Source: Enterococcus sp. BWB1-3 (GTDB lineage Bacteria > Bacillota > Bacilli > Lactobacillales > Enterococcaceae). Taken from it: 64,000 nt of DNA. Of the stretch, positions 18,555 through 27,635 are shown piece by piece. Numbering within the stretch: position 1 is the stretch's first letter; each line of letters starts with the position of its first letter. Location: the NCBI RefSeq assembly GCF_016745275.1, contig NZ_JADOEP010000005.1, positions 1 to 64,000 of the forward strand, read 5' to 3'. The position numbers and the translations under genes are program-made. The notes beneath the pieces were generated by a model. It made no database searches. It had not been told where the DNA came from and saw only the letters and a program-made list of their open reading frames with translations.

Positions 18555-20483
18555 CTATTTGGTGCCGTATCTTGATTTCGGTGTACCGTACCACCATTTA
18601 CCTAGTTTACGCTGCAGCCAAGGAATTACCCAGCGGTCCAGCCCAATTGCCCGACCGGAACCGTTCATCAAAGCAAGAGCAACGAAAATAAACCAGATGT
18701 TTACCCAGTAAAACATTCCTGATAGACAGAAAGCTCCAACTAAACCAATTGTAACTGCACTTGATAACCAAGTGAATAAACCTGCAATTAGTGCCAAAGC
18801 AATTAATACTTCAACAATTGTCATGAATTTTTGGAAGAACAATGCCACTTCCTGATTCGGCATCATGAATTTCATTACGCTTTCGAACCATTTTGGCATG
18901 TGCTCAAAGACCATCATTGGTTCTTCACCATATGCATAGCTCAGACCAAAATGAGCGGTTTGAGTCACTGCTTCCGCAGCTGTATCAGCTGCTCCGCTGG
19001 CTGCCGTTGTTGCTTCAGCTACTTCTGAAGCTCCGGATGTTACTTGTTCCTGAAGCCAAGGGAATGGGAAGACAACTTTGTCAGTGAACCATGATCCTTC
19101 ACCAAACCAAGTACTTGGGTTAAGATAATCGCCGGTACCGACAATTTTTTTCATTGATTCCACCAGCCACATCATTCCGTAGAAAATACGCAGGGGAACA
19201 CTCCATAAGACATTTCCATAACGTGAAGAATGTCCTCTGGTAACATTTCGATCATCTTTAATGTGGAAGAATTCATGCATCATATACTGGAACATGTAGT
19301 ATCCTGAACGAATATCAAAGAAATACTTCAAGTTGACAATATGTTTCATGATGATAGCAAGGAAGCCGCTTAGATGAATCTTGTCAAAAAGATTCGCCAC
19401 ACCCCATTTTGCACCAATTGAAACCATGAAGCCTTGATAATTCCCTTTAAATTTATGTTTTTCTCCGCCTTTAATGCTTGCTACAATGTTTGCAGCAGCA
19501 GTATGACCAGTTTGTTCAGCAGCCTGAACGATTTGCGGTGTCGGAGTATCAGGGAATTCTTCGTAATACACCAAATCCCCAATGATATAAATATTTTTAT
19601 CTTCGTATCCTTTTGCCTGCATGTATTCGTTAGCGATCAAACGATTTCCGCGGGCAGCTTCCAAACCGAAATCAGCAGCATCAGAAGTTGCTTTTACACC
19701 TGCTGTCCAAATCAGTGTGTGTGTTGGTACTTCTGAGCCGTCTTCTAATTTAATGTGATCTGCTGCAACTTCAACGATAGGAGAGCTTTTCAGTAGTTTT
19801 ACCTGTTTTTTCTCCATGTAGCGTTCTGCCTTGGCTGCATCATTACGAGTCAGCATATTAAGGATAGTCGGCATTGCTTCAACTACCATTAAAGTAAATT
19901 CACTTGGATCAAGTTTTGAATCTTTTGCCAGACGATCTTTCCAGTCAATCAGCTCGCCAATCATTTCAATTCCTGTAAATCCTGAACCGCAGACAACAAA
20001 GGTCAGCATTGCTTTACGAACTTCAGAATCTGGTTCGATGGCAGCTTTTTCTACTGTTGCTTCAATATGTTCACGAATTTTCAAAGAGTCCTCAAATGAC
20101 CACAGAGTAAAGCCGTTTTCTTTAACACCGGGAGTGCCAAAATCGTTTGGTTCTCCTCCCATACCGATAATCAGTTGATCGAACTCGTAAGATCCTAATT
20201 TTGTTTTGACAATTTTGTTGTCTTTATCAATTCCAGTGACTGTATCTGTAACTAGATGAACATTCTTTTTACGTGAGAATAACCGCTGCAAGTCGTATTG
20301 AATAGCTGTTGGTTCTACACGTCCTCCTGCTACTTCGTGCAATTCTGTCATCATAGTGTGGTAAGAATGACGATCGATCAATGTGATCTCAACATCGTCC
20401 TTTTTCAATTTTTTTGCTAAAAATTTAGTTGCTGAAACTCCAGCATAACCCGCACCTACAACGACAATTTTTTGCTTTGTCAT
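18555..20483 (-). CDS. ndh2: Membrane-anchored type II NADH dehydrogenase of the EET pathway, with DoxX-like C-terminus
   Basis: 642 residues. The N-terminal two-dinucleotide-fold NDH-2 core has FAD-binding VVVGAGYAG (7-15), NADH-binding VVCGSGFTGIE (about 166-176) and a third FAD motif IYIIGD. It oxidises NADH and reduces demethylmenaquinone. About 250 further residues carry several hydrophobic spans and a tail resembling DoxX-like membrane proteins; this extension separates the EET paralogue from standard Ndh of about 400 residues. Start at 20483, with AAGGAG upstream, rather than a longer hydrophobic extension. Divergent from pplA. Confidence 0.9.
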   Translation of the reverse strand: MTKQKIVVVGAGYAGVSATKFLAKKLKKDDVEITLIDRHSYHTMMTELHEVAGGRVEPTAIQYDLQRLFSRKKNVHLVTDTVTGIDKDNKIVKTKLGSYEFDQLIIGMGGEPNDFGTPGVKENGFTLWSFEDSLKIREHIEATVEKAAIEPDSEVRKAMLTFVVCGSGFTGIEMIGELIDWKDRLAKDSKLDPSEFTLMVVEAMPTILNMLTRNDAAKAERYMEKKQVKLLKSSPIVEVAADHIKLEDGSEVPTHTLIWTAGVKATSDAADFGLEAARGNRLIANEYMQAKGYEDKNIYIIGDLVYYEEFPDTPTPQIVQAAEQTGHTAAANIVASIKGGEKHKFKGNYQGFMVSIGAKWGVANLFDKIHLSGFLAIIMKHIVNLKYFFDIRSGYYMFQYMMHEFFHIKDDRNVTRGHSSRYGNVLWSVPLRIFYGMMWLVESMKKIVGTGDYLNPSTWFGEGSWFTDKVVFPFPWLQEQVTSGASEVAEATTAASGAADTAAEAVTQTAHFGLSYAYGEEPMMVFEHMPKWFESVMKFMMPNQEVALFFQKFMTIVEVLIALALIAGLFTWLSSAVTIGLVGAFCLSGMFYWVNIWFIFVALALMNGSGRAIGLDRWVIPWLQRKLGKWWYGTPKSRYGTK

Positions 20484-20547
20484 TGATAATCCGCTCCTTA
20501 ACCATAATAAAAGTATAATATTGATCATAATTTCGCAATCGTGTTTA

Positions 20548-20576
20548 ATTATATAGCGACTTTAGTCATTTGTCTA
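20548..20576 (-). promoter_or_regulatory. ndh2 promoter
   Basis: Minus-strand TAGACA (20571-20576), 17-bp spacer, TATAAT (20548-20553), about 65 bp before the start codon. Confidence 0.6.
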
Positions 20577-20666
20577 ATAACAATTCACAGATTTTGAGAA
20601 ATAAGCGAATTTACATTAGAAACTTGTGAAAAACTGATAAATATTTGCTTTTATTTCGTCCGGATA

Positions 20667-20694
20667 TTGACATAGATGGGGAATTAGTTAGAAT
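20667..20694 (+). promoter_or_regulatory. pplA promoter
   Basis: TTGACA (20667-20672), 16-bp spacer, TAGAAT (20689-20694). It is divergent from the ndh2 promoter, about 90 bp away. Confidence 0.65.
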
Positions 20695-20776
20695 GTTAAT
20701 TAAATCACAATCTTTTGTTGTGACTAGTTTTTACAACTAGGAAAGTAGTATAAAAAATGAAAAGGTGGACCAAAAA

Positions 20777-21712
20777 ATGAGAACAGCAAAATTTGTAAAA
20801 GGCTTTACAGCTATTGCATTGTCAACATTAGTATTGGCAGCTTGCGGATCAGACAATAAAGATACTGGAGCTTCATCATCAAGTACTGCAACATCAGAAA
20901 CTTCGGCTGCAACTGAAGAATCCTCAACTGAAGCAGTGAAAGAGGCAGGAGCTGATTTACAGGATGGCACGTATAAATTAGAAGAAAAGAATTACTCTAA
21001 TGGTTACCGTGTGTCTTTTGAAATTACTGTAAAAGATGGAAAAATTACAGAGTCTAACTATGACAACGTGAATGAAGACGGCAAATCAAAAGTTGATGAT
21101 GCTGACTACAACAAAAATATGAAAGATAAAGCAGGTACAAACCCTGAAGAGTTTATTCCTAAATTTAATGAAGAGCTGGTTGCCAAACAATCTCCATCAA
21201 GTATTGATGTAGTATCAGGTGCAACGCATTCATTTGATTCATTCCAAAACTATGCACAACAATTGATTCAAGCAGCTCAGGCTGGAAATACAGATACAAT
21301 TGAAATCGATAATGGTGCTGACCTTAAAGACGGCACATATACGTTGAAAGAAAAAAATAACTCTAATGGATACCATACAGAATTCTCTATGGTTGTAAAA
21401 GATGGGAAAATTACAGAGTCAAATTATGACAACGTAAATGACGATGGCGAATCTAAAAAAGATAATGCTGACTACAATGAAAGCATGAAAGAAAAAGCTG
21501 GTACTAATCCAGAAGCATTCATTCCTGCATTCAATGAGGCGTTTGTTAAAGCTATGGGTGAAGAAGATGGAACTCCTGCTGATATGGATGTAGTATCAGG
21601 CGCAACTCACAGCTATCACAGCTTTGTAATTTATGCTGAACAATTAATCAATGCTGCTGAAAAAGGCGACACTGCTGAAATCATCGTTGACAACATTGTA
21701 ATGAAAAAATAA
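20777..21712 (+). CDS. pplA: PplA, diflavinylated surface lipoprotein for extracellular electron transfer
   Basis: 311 residues. Signal peptide with lipobox LAAC (Cys23), then a Ser/Thr/Ala-rich linker (about 30-55), then two tandem FMN-binding domains of about 120 residues. Each domain has DGTYxLxEKNxSNGY and ends in VVSGATHS. Thr150 and Thr277 in the SGAT motifs are the expected FMN attachment sites for the ApbE-type transferase encoded next door. The two domains are near-duplicates. It should be the terminal electron carrier on the outer face. GGTGG lies before ATG 20777. Confidence 0.93.
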   Translation: MRTAKFVKGFTAIALSTLVLAACGSDNKDTGASSSSTATSETSAATEESSTEAVKEAGADLQDGTYKLEEKNYSNGYRVSFEITVKDGKITESNYDNVNEDGKSKVDDADYNKNMKDKAGTNPEEFIPKFNEELVAKQSPSSIDVVSGATHSFDSFQNYAQQLIQAAQAGNTDTIEIDNGADLKDGTYTLKEKNNSNGYHTEFSMVVKDGKITESNYDNVNDDGESKKDNADYNESMKEKAGTNPEAFIPAFNEAFVKAMGEEDGTPADMDVVSGATHSYHSFVIYAEQLINAAEKGDTAEIIVDNIVMKK

Positions 21713-21738
21713 TTTCTAAATGAGCAGCATACGATTCT

Positions 21739-21776
21739 GGCAGCCAGAGAGAATCTATCTCTTTGGCTGCCTTTCT
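21739..21776 (+). terminator. Terminator after pplA
   Basis: GGCAGCCAGAGAGA (21739-21752) pairs with TCTCTTTGGCTGCC (21758-21771) with one mismatch, followed by TTTCTT. It suggests that the abundant lipoprotein has its own message. Confidence 0.8.
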
Positions 21777-22285
21777 TAACGGGAAAAGTCTGTTATAAAA
21801 AATGAACATAAAGTTTTATCGGATTCTTGATTACAAGATTCACATATAAATAGGAAGACTTTGGAAAAATGAAGACGGTGTGTTGTGATACAAGCTGTCT
21901 GCATGTGTTTGGTATACATATAAATAAAATAGAAAACTTTAGGTGGCTTCAATTTTGCTTTATGATTATATACTGCTGAACAGAAAATAGCAGTATTTTG
22001 TTGTTTTTGAAAAACGTGCAAAAATTAATATGATCAGCAGAGATAAATCAAACTGATTTTAGTAAGTATTACAAAGAAGATGAAACTGGAGCTGACAAAA
22101 TAGGTAGTTGGGGGATATAGTTCAGAAACGGCTTCAGCTTGGAGGGGATCTCTCATATCAGTGCAAGGTGAAAAAACATTTTTGTCAAAAAAATTATTTT
22201 ACTAGTTAAATCAGAAACACTGCATTATACTTGAAGATGGTTTTAGTGTTAACTTATAGACAGTGTTATACAGGAGGCAGAGTGT
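21777..22285. other. Intergenic region between pplA and fmnB
   Basis: About 510 bp with no convincing gene; an 81-codon minus-strand frame (21776-22021) lacks a ribosome site and familiar sequence. An fmnB promoter is expected near 22190-22250, but I see only weak candidates (TTGTCA at 22182). Confidence 0.4.
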
Positions 22286-23362
22286 ATGAGAAACAAAAGA
22301 TTATGGGCTGGTGTTGCTCTTGTTTTTTTATTAGTGATCGTTACAGGCTGTGGTACCGGTAAAAAAGAAGAAGCCAAGGTGAATAAAGAGCCTTATTCAC
22401 AGAAGGAATTACTATTGGGCACCTATGTAGAGTTGAGAATTTATGATGATGGAAAAGAAGCTGTACTTGATGAGGCTTTTGATCGAATTAAGGAGCTTGG
22501 TGATAAAATTACAGTAAATGAGGAAGGTTCAGAGATTGATGAAGTCAATAAGAATGCAGGCGTTAAGCCGGTAAAAGTCTCTGATGATGTTTACAGTTTG
22601 TTAAAACGTGCGTATGAATACAGTGAAGATTCACAAGGCGGCTTTGACATGGCAATCGGTCCGATTACAGAACTGTGGCATATTGGCTTTGATGATGCCC
22701 GTAAACCCTCCCAGGATGAGATTGATGAGGCACTGAAATTTGTCGACTACCATAAAGTAATTTTGGATGATGAAGAAAAAACTGTTTATTTGGAAGAAAA
22801 AGGGATGGCACTTGATCTGGGTGCGATTGCTAAAGGATATATTACAGACGAAGTGGTTAAAGTCATGGAAGATAATGGTGTGACTACAGCTATTGTTGAT
22901 TTAGGCGGAAATGTTTATGTTCTTGGGCACAGCCCAAGAGGTGAAGACGAGGATTGGACGGTTGGGATACAAGACCCGAATAAAGCTAGAAACACGGTAA
23001 TTGGCACTGTAAAAGAGCGGAATATGACGTTAGTTACTTCCGGTATTTATGAAAGATATTTAAAAGTCAACGGAGAAACCTATCATCATTTATTTGATTC
23101 TGAAACAGGCTACCCCTTTGATAATGATATTGCAGGAGTCACTATTATCACTAAAAAATCAATTGATGGTGACGGTCTTTCTACAGCGGTCTTTTCAATG
23201 GGTGTGAAAAAGGGCTTGGAATACGTTGAAAGTTTGGAAGATGTAGATGCTGTTTTTGTTACGAAGGATGATAAGGTTTATATCAGCGAAGATATTGAAG
23301 GAAACTTTGAACTGGGAGAAGACTCAGGTTATACTATGGGGAACAATTCAGAACTAGAATAA
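22286..23362 (+). CDS. fmnB: FAD:protein FMN transferase, lipoprotein (ApbE family)
   Basis: 358 residues with signal peptide and lipobox VTGC (Cys22), so it acts outside the membrane. ApbE features include the early LLLGTYVELRI strand, GGFDMAIGPITELW, LDLGAIAKGYITD (Mg/FAD site) and DLGGNVYVLG. It splits FAD and esterifies FMN to the Thr of SGAT motifs, here most likely in PplA. GGAGG lies upstream; dmkA follows after 12 bp. Confidence 0.93.
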   Translation: MRNKRLWAGVALVFLLVIVTGCGTGKKEEAKVNKEPYSQKELLLGTYVELRIYDDGKEAVLDEAFDRIKELGDKITVNEEGSEIDEVNKNAGVKPVKVSDDVYSLLKRAYEYSEDSQGGFDMAIGPITELWHIGFDDARKPSQDEIDEALKFVDYHKVILDDEEKTVYLEEKGMALDLGAIAKGYITDEVVKVMEDNGVTTAIVDLGGNVYVLGHSPRGEDEDWTVGIQDPNKARNTVIGTVKERNMTLVTSGIYERYLKVNGETYHHLFDSETGYPFDNDIAGVTIITKKSIDGDGLSTAVFSMGVKKGLEYVESLEDVDAVFVTKDDKVYISEDIEGNFELGEDSGYTMGNNSELE

Positions 23363-23374
23363 GGAGCAGAAAAA

Positions 23375-24334
23375 ATGTCGCTAAAAGTGTTTTTAGAAGT
23401 TGTGGAGATTCGCACAAAATTGGCCAGCTTATTTCCATTTGTAGTAGGTGTGTTGTTCTCAATTACTTATTTTCACCAGTTTTCGCTTATGCATACACTA
23501 CTGTTTTTTGTAGGTATGATTGTTTTTGATATGGCTACAACAGCAATCAATAACTATATGGATTATCAGAAGGCAAAATCTGAGACTTATAAATACAAGC
23601 AAAATATTATCGGCAGATCAGGTATTTCTCCAACGCTGGTACGGAACATGATTTTCGGTATGATAGGCTTTGCAGCAGTTATTGGAGTGACACTGGCTGT
23701 TCAGACCGGCTGGATGCTTCTGATTATGGGCGGAATCTGCTGCTTAATAGGAATTTTCTATACTTTTGGACCTGTTCCATTATCTCGAATGCCGTTGGGG
23801 GAAATTTTCAGCGGCATAACAATGGGGTTAGGTATTTTTGCAATAGTAGTCTATTTAAACACAACGGAACATCCGCCTTTTTATCTGGCTGTGGATTTCG
23901 ATAAAGGAACGTTTTCTCTGGACGGAAATTTCTGGCAGGTTCTGGCAATTGTTTGGGCCTCTTTGCCGTTAGTATTGACAATTGCGAATATTATGCTGGC
24001 AAATAATTTGAGGGATCTTGATACAGATATTGAAAATCATCGCTATACGCTGGTTTATTATATTGGCAGAAAGCAGGGAGCTTTATTGTTTCAGCTGCTG
24101 ATGCTGTCCTGCTACGCAGTGATCTTGCTGGGGTTTGTTTTCGGAATTTTCCGTTGGCCGATTTTAATTGTTCTTGCCGCATTTCCAAAAATCCGCAAGA
24201 ATCTGCTGCAGTTTCGAAAAGAACTGCCGGAGCCAAAAAGCTTCCGGCATTCCATCAATAATTTAATTATTTTTAACGGCAGCTATATCTTAGGATTGTT
24301 GTTGACAATTATACTTGAAAAAATCCAGAGCTGA
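23375..24334 (+). CDS. dmkA: UbiA-type prenyltransferase for demethylmenaquinone
   Basis: 319 residues with about eight membrane spans. The two aspartate-rich motifs of UbiA/MenA enzymes are present: NNYMDYQKAK (about 63-72) and DLDTDIEN (about 213-220). It joins a polyprenyl chain (from DmkB) to 1,4-dihydroxy-2-naphthoate, giving the quinone used by Ndh2. Coupled to fmnB. Its stop codon lies inside the shared terminator stem with birA. Confidence 0.9.
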   Translation: MSLKVFLEVVEIRTKLASLFPFVVGVLFSITYFHQFSLMHTLLFFVGMIVFDMATTAINNYMDYQKAKSETYKYKQNIIGRSGISPTLVRNMIFGMIGFAAVIGVTLAVQTGWMLLIMGGICCLIGIFYTFGPVPLSRMPLGEIFSGITMGLGIFAIVVYLNTTEHPPFYLAVDFDKGTFSLDGNFWQVLAIVWASLPLVLTIANIMLANNLRDLDTDIENHRYTLVYYIGRKQGALLFQLLMLSCYAVILLGFVFGIFRWPILIVLAAFPKIRKNLLQFRKELPEPKSFRHSINNLIIFNGSYILGLLLTIILEKIQS

Positions 24335-24355
24335 TTAATCAGCTCTGGATTTTTT
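24318..24355. terminator. Bidirectional terminator shared by dmkA and birA
   Basis: Perfect 38-bp palindrome centred between 24336 and 24337, with A-rich and T-rich flanks, so it works in both directions. The dmkA stop (24332-24334) and the birA stop (24339-24341) are both inside the stem. Confidence 0.9.
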
Positions 24356-25316
24356 TTAAACTTATTTCACCGGAAGAAAGAATTTTTTCAGAGCCGTCAT
24401 GCAGCTGCACAATTAGTTCTCCTCGATTATTAATGGTTGCTGCATATCCCTGATATTCCTGATTGTTCTGAACAAACGTGACTTCCTTGCCAAGGACAAA
24501 TGATTTTTTTCGGTAACGTTCCATATACTCAAGATTATCTTCGTTGAGTATGGTATAGAAATGGTTCCAGATTGCTGAAATTAGTTCATTTCTGGTAATT
24601 GTTGGCAGAGAACTGCTGAAGAGAGAGGTTGCTTTCTGTTGAATCTCTTCAGGGAATTCCTCCTGTCTGATGGAGAAATTAATACCCATTCCAATGATTA
24701 TAGTAGTGATTTGACCAGATTCAACGTCACTAATTGCTTCGGAAAGAATGCCGCAGACTTTTTTTCCATTAATATATAGATCATTCACCCACTTTATTTC
24801 AGTGATCTGATCGGTCAGTTCCTCAATTGCTTCGGCAATGGCAACCGCCATAATTGTCGTATATTGAGCCATCTCTTCGAACACTTGATTTGGACGGAGA
24901 AGAATACTCATATAGATACCGCCGCCTTTTTTAGCGAAAAACGGTCGTCCGAACCGTCCTTTTGGTGCTTCCTGAGTGTCTGCGACGACCAAAGTATTGG
25001 CAGGTTCTCCCAGTATCGCTGATAGCTTGGCATCATCCATGGTGGAGGCTGATCCCTCCAGAATTTTGATGGAAAGCTTTGGCAGATCTGGTGCTAGATG
25101 AAGTTGAATTCCTTCAGCTGATAGAATATCAGAAGGCTGATACTGATAGCCTTTATTGGTACCGCTGTTGATGAGATGTCCTTCCTTTTTTAATTCATTT
25201 ACGGCTTTCCATATAGCAGTTCTTGAAACAGACAGCTGCTGTGCCATCTCTTCTCCGGAGATGAAGTTAGGGGCTTTTTCCATCAGTAGTGTTAAAACAT
25301 TGCTTCTTGTTGACAT
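24339..25316 (-). CDS. birA: Bifunctional biotin ligase and biotin repressor
   Basis: 325 residues. N-terminal winged helix-turn-helix (about 5-60, with LSVSRTAIWKAVNELKKEG), so it is the repressor type. The ligase domain has KGRFGRPF at 119-126 (biotinyl-AMP loop), KWVNDLYINGKKVCGIL and a C-terminal SH3-like domain. It attaches biotin to carboxylases and, when loaded, should repress biotin genes; a matching operator lies at bioY (47591-47621). Confidence 0.93.
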   Translation of the reverse strand: MSTRSNVLTLLMEKAPNFISGEEMAQQLSVSRTAIWKAVNELKKEGHLINSGTNKGYQYQPSDILSAEGIQLHLAPDLPKLSIKILEGSASTMDDAKLSAILGEPANTLVVADTQEAPKGRFGRPFFAKKGGGIYMSILLRPNQVFEEMAQYTTIMAVAIAEAIEELTDQITEIKWVNDLYINGKKVCGILSEAISDVESGQITTIIIGMGINFSIRQEEFPEEIQQKATSLFSSSLPTITRNELISAIWNHFYTILNEDNLEYMERYRKKSFVLGKEVTFVQNNQEYQGYAATINNRGELIVQLHDGSEKILSSGEISLKKIQS

Positions 25317-25510
25317 GGGTTTACCTCTCTATTCGATAAATGTATAGTTTATGCTTACAGATTATTTGAAATGTTCTTCCTGTTAATAATAGCATAGAAA
25401 ACAATTGGAGATGGAGAAAAAAGAAGTAAAAATTCATTCCTTAGATGTATGTATCAGCTGTGCGGATTTGATATAATTTGGGCATGGATAAAAGAAATGA
25501 GGAAGAAGAA

Positions 25511-25723
25511 ATGGAAAAAAAGCAATACATCTGTGAGAAATGCGGACACACACATTATGTTTCAGATCAGTTTCAGGCAACGGGAGGAAATTTTGCCAAG
25601 ATTTTTGATGTTCAGAACAAGAAGTTTATCACAATCAGTTGTGCACAGTGCGGCTATACAGAACTATACAGAGGAGCAGCATCCAGCGGTTGGGATATTT
25701 TGGATTTCCTGACGAATGGATGA
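25511..25723 (+). CDS. Small zinc-ribbon protein
   Basis: 70 residues. Two CxxC knuckles, Cys8/Cys11 (CEKCGH) and Cys44/Cys47 (CAQCGY), make a zinc ribbon, followed by a short conserved tail GWDILDFLTNG. The family is a widespread nucleic-acid-binding-type zinc ribbon of unknown role. I chose the ATG at 25511 (GAGGAAG upstream) because the -10 box TATAAT at 25472-25477 would put transcription start very near the earlier ATG at 25484. Confidence 0.75.
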   Translation: MEKKQYICEKCGHTHYVSDQFQATGGNFAKIFDVQNKKFITISCAQCGYTELYRGAASSGWDILDFLTNG

Positions 25724-25732
25724 TAAAAGAAG

Positions 25733-25771
25733 AAGCAAAACCTGAAAAAAAGGCTTTGCTTCTTTTTTAAT
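25733..25771. terminator. Terminator between zinc-ribbon gene and ABC operon
   Basis: AAGAAGCAAAACCT and AGGCTTTGCTTCTT pair, followed by TTTTTT on the plus strand and an A-rich start on the other. It can serve both convergent genes. Confidence 0.8.
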
Positions 25772-25778
25772 ATGTTTA

Positions 25779-26582
25779 TCAAACCAACAGCAGCTGATCA
25801 TCCTTTAATTCTGTTCCGCTGTTTTTATGGAACATGTCCATCAGCTCATTGACGGTCAAATCTTTTTTCTTTTCTTCGTCAATATCGACAACAATAGAAC
25901 CCTGATGAAGCATAATTAGACGGTTACCGTAACGAATAGCATCTTCCATGTTATGGGTAACCATGAAAGCAGTCAGCTGCTGTTCTTTAATCAATTTGTC
26001 AGTCAGCTCCATAACAGTAATCGAGGTTTTTGGATCTAGAGCTGCTGTGTGTTCATCCAGTAAAATCAATTCAGGACGAATAAGTGTAGCCATCAGCAAG
26101 GTAATTGCCTGACGCTGTCCGCCTGAAAGCAGTCCAATTTCAGCAGTCAGTCGATTTTCCAAATTAAGATTTAATTTAGCCAGCTGCTCCTTAAAGAAAT
26201 CTCTGTTGCTTTTACGAACGCCGCTGCCAAGTCCGCGCTTTTGTCCACGTTTCATTGCCAAAGCCATATTTTCTTCTACAGTTAACCGCACCGCTGTTCC
26301 CATCTTGGGATCTTGGAAGACTCGGCTGATTTCTCTGGAACGTACTACAACTTTTTGTTTGGTAATATTTTTTCCGTTCATTTCCATTCTTCCTTCTTCA
26401 ATGGGAAGTGTTCCTGCAATGCTGTTAAGCAAGGTGGATTTTCCGGCGCCGTTTCCGCCAATAATCGTAATGAATTCGCCTTTGTTAATGGTTAAGTTAA
26501 TCCCTTTCAGTACATGATTTTCATTGACAGTTCCCCGTTCAAAATACTGATGAAGGTTCTCGATGGTCAATACAGCTGACAT
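25779..26582 (-). CDS. ABC transporter ATP-binding protein (TrpZ-like)
   Basis: 267 residues. Walker A GGNGAGKS at 42-49, a Q-loop near FQDPKMGT, the signature LSGGQRQA near 149, Walker B LILLDEHTAALDP and the switch His in VTHN. Its ATG overlaps the permease stop (TAATG). Energises import of a substrate bound by the lipoprotein two genes upstream. The family is called TrpXYZ or putative aromatic amino-acid importer in lactic bacteria. Confidence 0.88.
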   Translation of the reverse strand: MSAVLTIENLHQYFERGTVNENHVLKGINLTINKGEFITIIGGNGAGKSTLLNSIAGTLPIEEGRMEMNGKNITKQKVVVRSREISRVFQDPKMGTAVRLTVEENMALAMKRGQKRGLGSGVRKSNRDFFKEQLAKLNLNLENRLTAEIGLLSGGQRQAITLLMATLIRPELILLDEHTAALDPKTSITVMELTDKLIKEQQLTAFMVTHNMEDAIRYGNRLIMLHQGSIVVDIDEEKKKDLTVNELMDMFHKNSGTELKDDQLLLV

Positions 26583-27532
26583 TAGCGGACCCCTCTTTTC
26601 TTAGGTAATTTCAGTTTTTTCTGAATAAGCGGTGAAGATAGACAGATGACCAGAATAATAGCCGAAAACAGTTTAAGATCTGCTGCATCTACATTCAGTT
26701 CCAGCACGCAGGCTAGGATAAATCGGTACACAACTGCACCAATTACAATCGTAATCATGCGGAACATCAGCGGTTTGTTTTTGAATAACACTTCAGCAAT
26801 AATAATTGAAGCCAGACCAATAACAATTGTACCGATTCCTGAGTTTAAGTCAGCAAAGTTGTTATTTTGCACTAGAAGAGCACCTGACATGGCAATACAG
26901 CCATTGGAAAGCATATAGCCGATAGTTTTCATCCGGTCCGTATTGATGCCGTTCGCCTGACTCATTTCAATATTGTCGCCAGTTGACCGTGTCGCCAATC
27001 CAATTTCAGTTTTAAAGAATAATGTCAGTAATGCTATAACCAGAATAACCACGATCAGTCCAACAAAAATGACACTGTAAACTTTATTCATGCCCATTGC
27101 CTGAGCCTGAGTGAAAATGGTCTGTGTACCCAGCAGTGAAATATTAGGCGCACCCATGATGCGGGAGTTAATACTGTAAAGTCCTGTCATCGTAATAATT
27201 CCGGCAAGCAATGCAGGAATTTTTAGTTTTGTATGGAGAATGCCTGAAACCAAACCGGCTAATGCTCCTGAAATAAAAGCAAAGATAAGAGCTGTAACAG
27301 GGAGTACCAGCGGATGGCTCTCAAATACAGGCTGCAGGAAAGCAGGCCAAGAGTCCATGTCTTTTGTTAAGGTGACAGCGGCTGCTGCACCACCTAAAGG
27401 AAAGCTTCCTTCCGTTGTTAAATCAGCGATGTCTAAAATACGGTAAGTAAGAAAAACACCGATTGCCAACAAAGACCACAAGAGTCCCTGAGCTGAGGAA
27501 GAAAGGAAAATAGTTATCAGATTGGATATCAA
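26582..27532 (-). CDS. ABC transporter permease (TrpY-like)
   Basis: 316 residues with about eight or nine hydrophobic spans, of the branched-chain-type permease fold. It starts at TTG 27532, the only plausible in-frame start before the first span; GAAAGAAG is about ten bases upstream. A conserved-looking cytoplasmic loop (EIGLATRSTGDNIEMSQANG) probably contacts the ATPase. Middle gene of a three-gene operon. Confidence 0.85.
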   Translation of the reverse strand: MISNLITIFLSSSAQGLLWSLLAIGVFLTYRILDIADLTTEGSFPLGGAAAAVTLTKDMDSWPAFLQPVFESHPLVLPVTALIFAFISGALAGLVSGILHTKLKIPALLAGIITMTGLYSINSRIMGAPNISLLGTQTIFTQAQAMGMNKVYSVIFVGLIVVILVIALLTLFFKTEIGLATRSTGDNIEMSQANGINTDRMKTIGYMLSNGCIAMSGALLVQNNNFADLNSGIGTIVIGLASIIIAEVLFKNKPLMFRMITIVIGAVVYRFILACVLELNVDAADLKLFSAIILVICLSSPLIQKKLKLPKKRGVR

Positions 27533-27635
27533 AAAAAATCAGCTTCTTTCAAGTAAATTGTGTAGGTGTATCGTCTGGGACCTGCAGAGGCTGCTTCATG
27601 TATATTACAGACGCTGCAGGCTTCCGATTTTGTTA

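Noticed and set aside
20620-20640. Rex-type operator near ndh2/pplA (TTGTGAA at about 20624)
   Set aside because: Only one half-site is present; the complementary TTCACAA is missing.
21776-22021. 81-codon minus-strand frame between pplA and fmnB
   Set aside because: No ribosome site, no recognisable motif, and it overlaps the pplA terminator.
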